A DNA stretch of 64,000 bases from Aestuariispira ectoiniformans (GTDB taxonomy: Bacteria; Pseudomonadota; Alphaproteobacteria; UBA8366; Aestuariispiraceae). The notes under the pieces are model-generated. The model saw only the letters and a list, made by a program, of their open reading frames with translations. It was not told the DNA's origin and did not search any database. Below are positions 61,546 to 64,000 of this stretch, in pieces. The DNA lies in assembly GCF_025136295.1 (NCBI RefSeq), contig NZ_CP062788.1, positions 2,559,588-2,623,587 of the forward strand, in the 5' to 3' direction. The stretch's first letter is position 1; each line of letters begins with the position of its first letter. A program made the position numbers and the translations under genes.

Positions 61546-63327
61546 ATGAGTGACGGAGCTGCATTTTTGGATGTAGAGCGATCTGCCGGCGGTAAACGTT
61601 GGGAATTGCGTAGCTCTAATGAACGTGAAGCGCTGGCTGTTTGCCAGCGTTTTGCGCTTCCGGATGCTGTTGCCCGCATCCTGGTGTCCCGTGGCATCGG
61701 GATGGACGAAACAGACGTCTTTCTGAACCCGTCTCTGAAGGCGCAGTTGCCTGACCCATTTCATCTGCGCGATATGGATGCGGGCGTGTCACGCCTGATT
61801 ACGGCGATTGATGCCGGAGAGAAAATTGCTGTTTTCGGTGATTATGACGTGGACGGGGCCACATCTTCCTCCGTCTTGGCGCGTTTTTTTGACGCCTTGG
61901 GTCATCCCATCCAGGTTTATATTCCCGACCGAATGAAGGAAGGCTATGGCCCCAATCTTCCGGCGCTGTTGAAGCTGAAGGAAGAGGGGGTGTCGGTCGT
62001 CATTACCGTCGACTGCGGGATTACGGCGTTTGATGCGCTGGAAGGCGCCGCGGACGCCGGGCTGGACGTGGTCGTGGTCGATCATCATGTGGCCGAACCG
62101 CGATTGCCAAAAGCCGCTGCCGTCATCAATCCGAACCGTCTGGATGACAATAGTCCACATGGGCATATGGCGGCGGTAGGCGTTACATTTCTGGTGATTG
62201 TTGCCCTGAACAAGATGCTGCGGGAGAAGGGGTATTTTGACAACCGGCCTGCGCCTGACCTTCGTCTGCTTCTGGATCTGGTTGCCTTGGGAACGGTTTG
62301 TGACGTGGTTCCTTTGATCGGAGTGAACCGGGCATTTGTCACGCAGGGGCTGAAAGTTCTGGCGCAACGCAGAAACGCCGGTCTGGCCGCACTGGCGGAT
62401 GTGTCTGGCGTGGACCGCTATCCAGAGGCCTATCATCTGGGGTTCCAGATGGGGCCACGTGTGAATGCGGGTGGACGCGTCGGCGAGGCGGGACTTGGCG
62501 CGCGCCTTCTTTCGACGAATGATCCAAAGGAAGCGCAGGCGATTGCCCAACGCCTGGATGAATTCAACCGCGACCGTAAGGAAATCGAAGCCGCTTGCCT
62601 GGAACAGGCGATTGAGCAGGTGGAAAACCGGGGCATGCGGGATGGTCTCGTATATGCGGCTTCTGATGGCTGGCACCCCGGGGTGATCGGGATTGTCGCG
62701 GGCCGTCTGAAAGAACGCTACAACCGCCCGGCCTGTGTTGTTGCCTTTGAAAACGGGATGGGCAAAGGGTCAGGACGCTCGATTGAAGGCGTAGACCTTG
62801 GTGCCGCTGTCATTGCCGCGGGCCAGGCTGGACTTCTGGAGAATGGCGGCGGGCATAAAATGGCGGCGGGCTTTACTGTTGCTGAAGCCAACAGCGACGC
62901 CTTCCACGACTATCTGACGGAACGTATAAGCAGCCAGATTTCTGCCGAAGGCATTGTCCCCAGCCTGAAACTGGATGGTGCGATTGCCGTGTCGGGGGCA
63001 ACCGTTTCCCTTATCCAGGCGCTTGAGAAATTGGGACCGTTCGGGGCAGGCAACCCGACGCCGCGTTTTGCCATCAAGGATGCACGAATTGAACGCGCCG
63101 ATGTTGTCGGGACGGACCATGTCCGCTGTCAGATTGTCAGCGGCGGCGGTACTACACGTCTGAAGGCCATCGCGTTCCGCTGCGCCGACCAGCCCTTGGG
63201 AGATCTGTTGTTGTCCGCACGGTCAGGCACACCTGTCCATGTTGCAGGAAAACTGCAAATCGACACATGGCAGGGAAGAGAAGCGGCGCAGCTAATCATT
63301 GATGATGCTGCAGCCGCCATCGGTTAA
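61546..63327 (+). CDS. recJ: Single-stranded-DNA exonuclease RecJ
   Basis: 593 residues. DHH-family motifs: I VFGDYDVDGATSSSVLARFF (about 97-116), II ITVDCGITAFDA, III VVDHHVAEPRLPKAAAVINP (about 176), and the DHHA1 GxxxxAxG region ENGGGHKMAAGFTVAEA. It degrades ssDNA 5'-3' in recombinational and mismatch repair. ATG 61546 lies 21 bp after glpX, so likely co-transcribed. It converges on flgE. Confidence 0.97.
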   Translation: MSDGAAFLDVERSAGGKRWELRSSNEREALAVCQRFALPDAVARILVSRGIGMDETDVFLNPSLKAQLPDPFHLRDMDAGVSRLITAIDAGEKIAVFGDYDVDGATSSSVLARFFDALGHPIQVYIPDRMKEGYGPNLPALLKLKEEGVSVVITVDCGITAFDALEGAADAGLDVVVVDHHVAEPRLPKAAAVINPNRLDDNSPHGHMAAVGVTFLVIVALNKMLREKGYFDNRPAPDLRLLLDLVALGTVCDVVPLIGVNRAFVTQGLKVLAQRRNAGLAALADVSGVDRYPEAYHLGFQMGPRVNAGGRVGEAGLGARLLSTNDPKEAQAIAQRLDEFNRDRKEIEAACLEQAIEQVENRGMRDGLVYAASDGWHPGVIGIVAGRLKERYNRPACVVAFENGMGKGSGRSIEGVDLGAAVIAAGQAGLLENGGGHKMAAGFTVAEANSDAFHDYLTERISSQISAEGIVPSLKLDGAIAVSGATVSLIQALEKLGPFGAGNPTPRFAIKDARIERADVVGTDHVRCQIVSGGGTTRLKAIAFRCADQPLGDLLLSARSGTPVHVAGKLQIDTWQGREAAQLIIDDAAAAIG

Positions 63328-63335
63328 TCCTACTT

Positions 63336-64000
63336 CTACTTCAGTTGCGTCGCCGTTTGGGACATCTCGTCGATCGTTCGAAGGGATGTTGCTGCGGATG
63401 AATAGGCACGCTGCGTCTGGATCATCAGTGAGACCTCATCTGTCAGGTTTGTCGCGGATGCTTCATAAGCCCCTCCGGTAATCGCAACACGGGTTGTCTG
63501 GTCCGGTCGGTAGAGGCTGATATCGCCGGACTCCTCTGTAACGGCGAAATGTGTATTGGATACCCGATCCAACAGGTTTTCAGCGCGAACATCTGCGACC
63601 GCCAGCATCGCAATCGGTCGGGACAATCCATTGGAGAAGGCCCCCTGCACAATACCGTCGTTGTCTACGCTGACATCCATAAGAAAGCCTTCCTCGATGC
63701 CGTTGCTGTCAACACTGCGCAGTTCAAATCCGCCGGCGTATTGGGTAATGCCGCTAAGATCGACGGACACCGTATTACTTGCACCGGCAGGAGTGGTCCA
63801 GCTAGCGGAAACGTCCACGTCATCGCCCAGAACTGTGCCGCCCGCCGTTGTCATCACGGGGTTCAAGCCGGTTGAATCGAAAGTGACAGAGATTGGAAAA
63901 TCCGCGGCTGCAGGTGAGGTGATCGTGCCATCGGTGGAGTTGATGTTAAGATCCCAGGTATTGGCCGCCGTTTTTGTCCAGTTGAACGTCATATTCTGTT
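63336..64000 (-). CDS. flgE: Flagellar hook protein FlgE, C-terminal part (cut by window edge)
   Basis: The frame is open to the edge; the last about 220 residues are seen. NLTDEVSLMIQTQRAYSSAA then SLRTIDEMSQTATQLK is the conserved C-terminal helix of FlgE/FlgG-type axial proteins; YAGGFELRSVDSNGIEEGFL and GIVQGAFSNGLSRPIAML match the FlgE D1 domain, which distinguishes it from FlgG. It forms the hook outside the outer membrane. Its start and any flg neighbours lie beyond the window. Confidence 0.88.
   Translation of the reverse strand, partial: QNMTFNWTKTAANTWDLNINSTDGTITSPAAADFPISVTFDSTGLNPVMTTAGGTVLGDDVDVSASWTTPAGASNTVSVDLSGITQYAGGFELRSVDSNGIEEGFLMDVSVDNDGIVQGAFSNGLSRPIAMLAVADVRAENLLDRVSNTHFAVTEESGDISLYRPDQTTRVAITGGAYEASATNLTDEVSLMIQTQRAYSSAATSLRTIDEMSQTATQLK

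Noticed and set aside
60358-61764. 468-codon minus-strand frame opposite hom and glpX
   Set aside because: It overlaps three convincing genes, crosses their boundaries and has His/Arg-rich composition typical of shadow frames.
1-64000. CRISPR arrays, insertion sequences, toxin-antitoxin or restriction loci
   Set aside because: No regularly spaced repeats, transposase motifs or such protein families were seen on either strand.

Overview
The window reads as ordinary chromosome from a free-living, flagellated alphaproteobacterium, probably a marine or soil member of the Rhodospirillales/Sneathiella/Kiloniella type. The grounds are the block alaC-hom-glpX-recJ, the rplM-rpsI pair, a class I polyhydroxyalkanoate synthase, the M23 peptidase-bactofilin pair, moderately high GC, and many LysR, MocR and GntR regulators controlling small catabolic units. 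The genus is inference. No rRNA, CRISPR array, insertion sequence or prophage was seen, and no gene-free stretch exceeds about 270 bp.

Layout. 1-5.6 kb: the tail of a glutathione S-transferase, tRNA-Ser(GCU) with its own promoter and terminator, an AraC regulator, a glycine-rich membrane protein, fumC, an unknown membrane protein and speE. 5.8-11.2 kb: a LysR regulator, an orphan hybrid-free histidine kinase, and an M23 peptidase overlapping a bactofilin gene (cell shape). 11.2-15.8 kb: a tight minus-strand operon of lytic transglycosylase, haloacid dehalogenase, alpha/beta hydrolase and threonine dehydratase. 16-17.5 kb: dapA and smpB. 17.5-29.6 kb: an amino-acid/hydroxyproline region with a MocR regulator and DMT exporter, a D-amino-acid dehydrogenase, ketoglutarate-semialdehyde dehydrogenase and trans-3-hydroxyproline dehydratase operon, a divergent polar amino-acid ABC transporter, a second MocR regulator with an AhpD-like protein, and a GntR/FCD regulator. 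29.8-38.2 kb: two TadE-like pseudopilins, a FemAB-like transferase, a CoA-binding protein, a thioesterase, rplM-rpsI, and two regulator/oxidoreductase pairs (LysR/old yellow enzyme, HxlR/alcohol dehydrogenase).

38.2-42.4 kb holds an mdeB-mdeA-mdeR methionine gamma-lyase cluster. 42.4-49.1 kb holds an SDR/LysR pair, an EAL phosphodiesterase, a putative manganese exporter with a Fur-like box, a DinB protein, a LysR/VOC pair and a small membrane protein. 49.2-53.2 kb runs argC, a nucleotidyltransferase-like gene, a histidine phosphatase, murI, a gamma-carbonic anhydrase and a small basic gene. 53.1-64 kb holds a GAF-PAS histidine kinase, phaC, an OmpA-domain lipoprotein, alaC, hom, glpX, recJ and the 3' end of flgE.

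The most striking observation is the small gene at 52960-53199. It resembles the ribosome-rescue factor ArfA, and a strong intrinsic terminator lies inside its reading frame, upstream of the first stop codon. Its transcripts should therefore lack a stop codon. This is the autoregulatory design known for beta/gammaproteobacterial arfA, in which trans-translation (SmpB is also encoded here, at 16984) suppresses the backup rescue factor until it is needed. Most other findings are operator-like palindromes beside regulators, which make testable regulons, and enzymes whose active-site residues refine their assignments.
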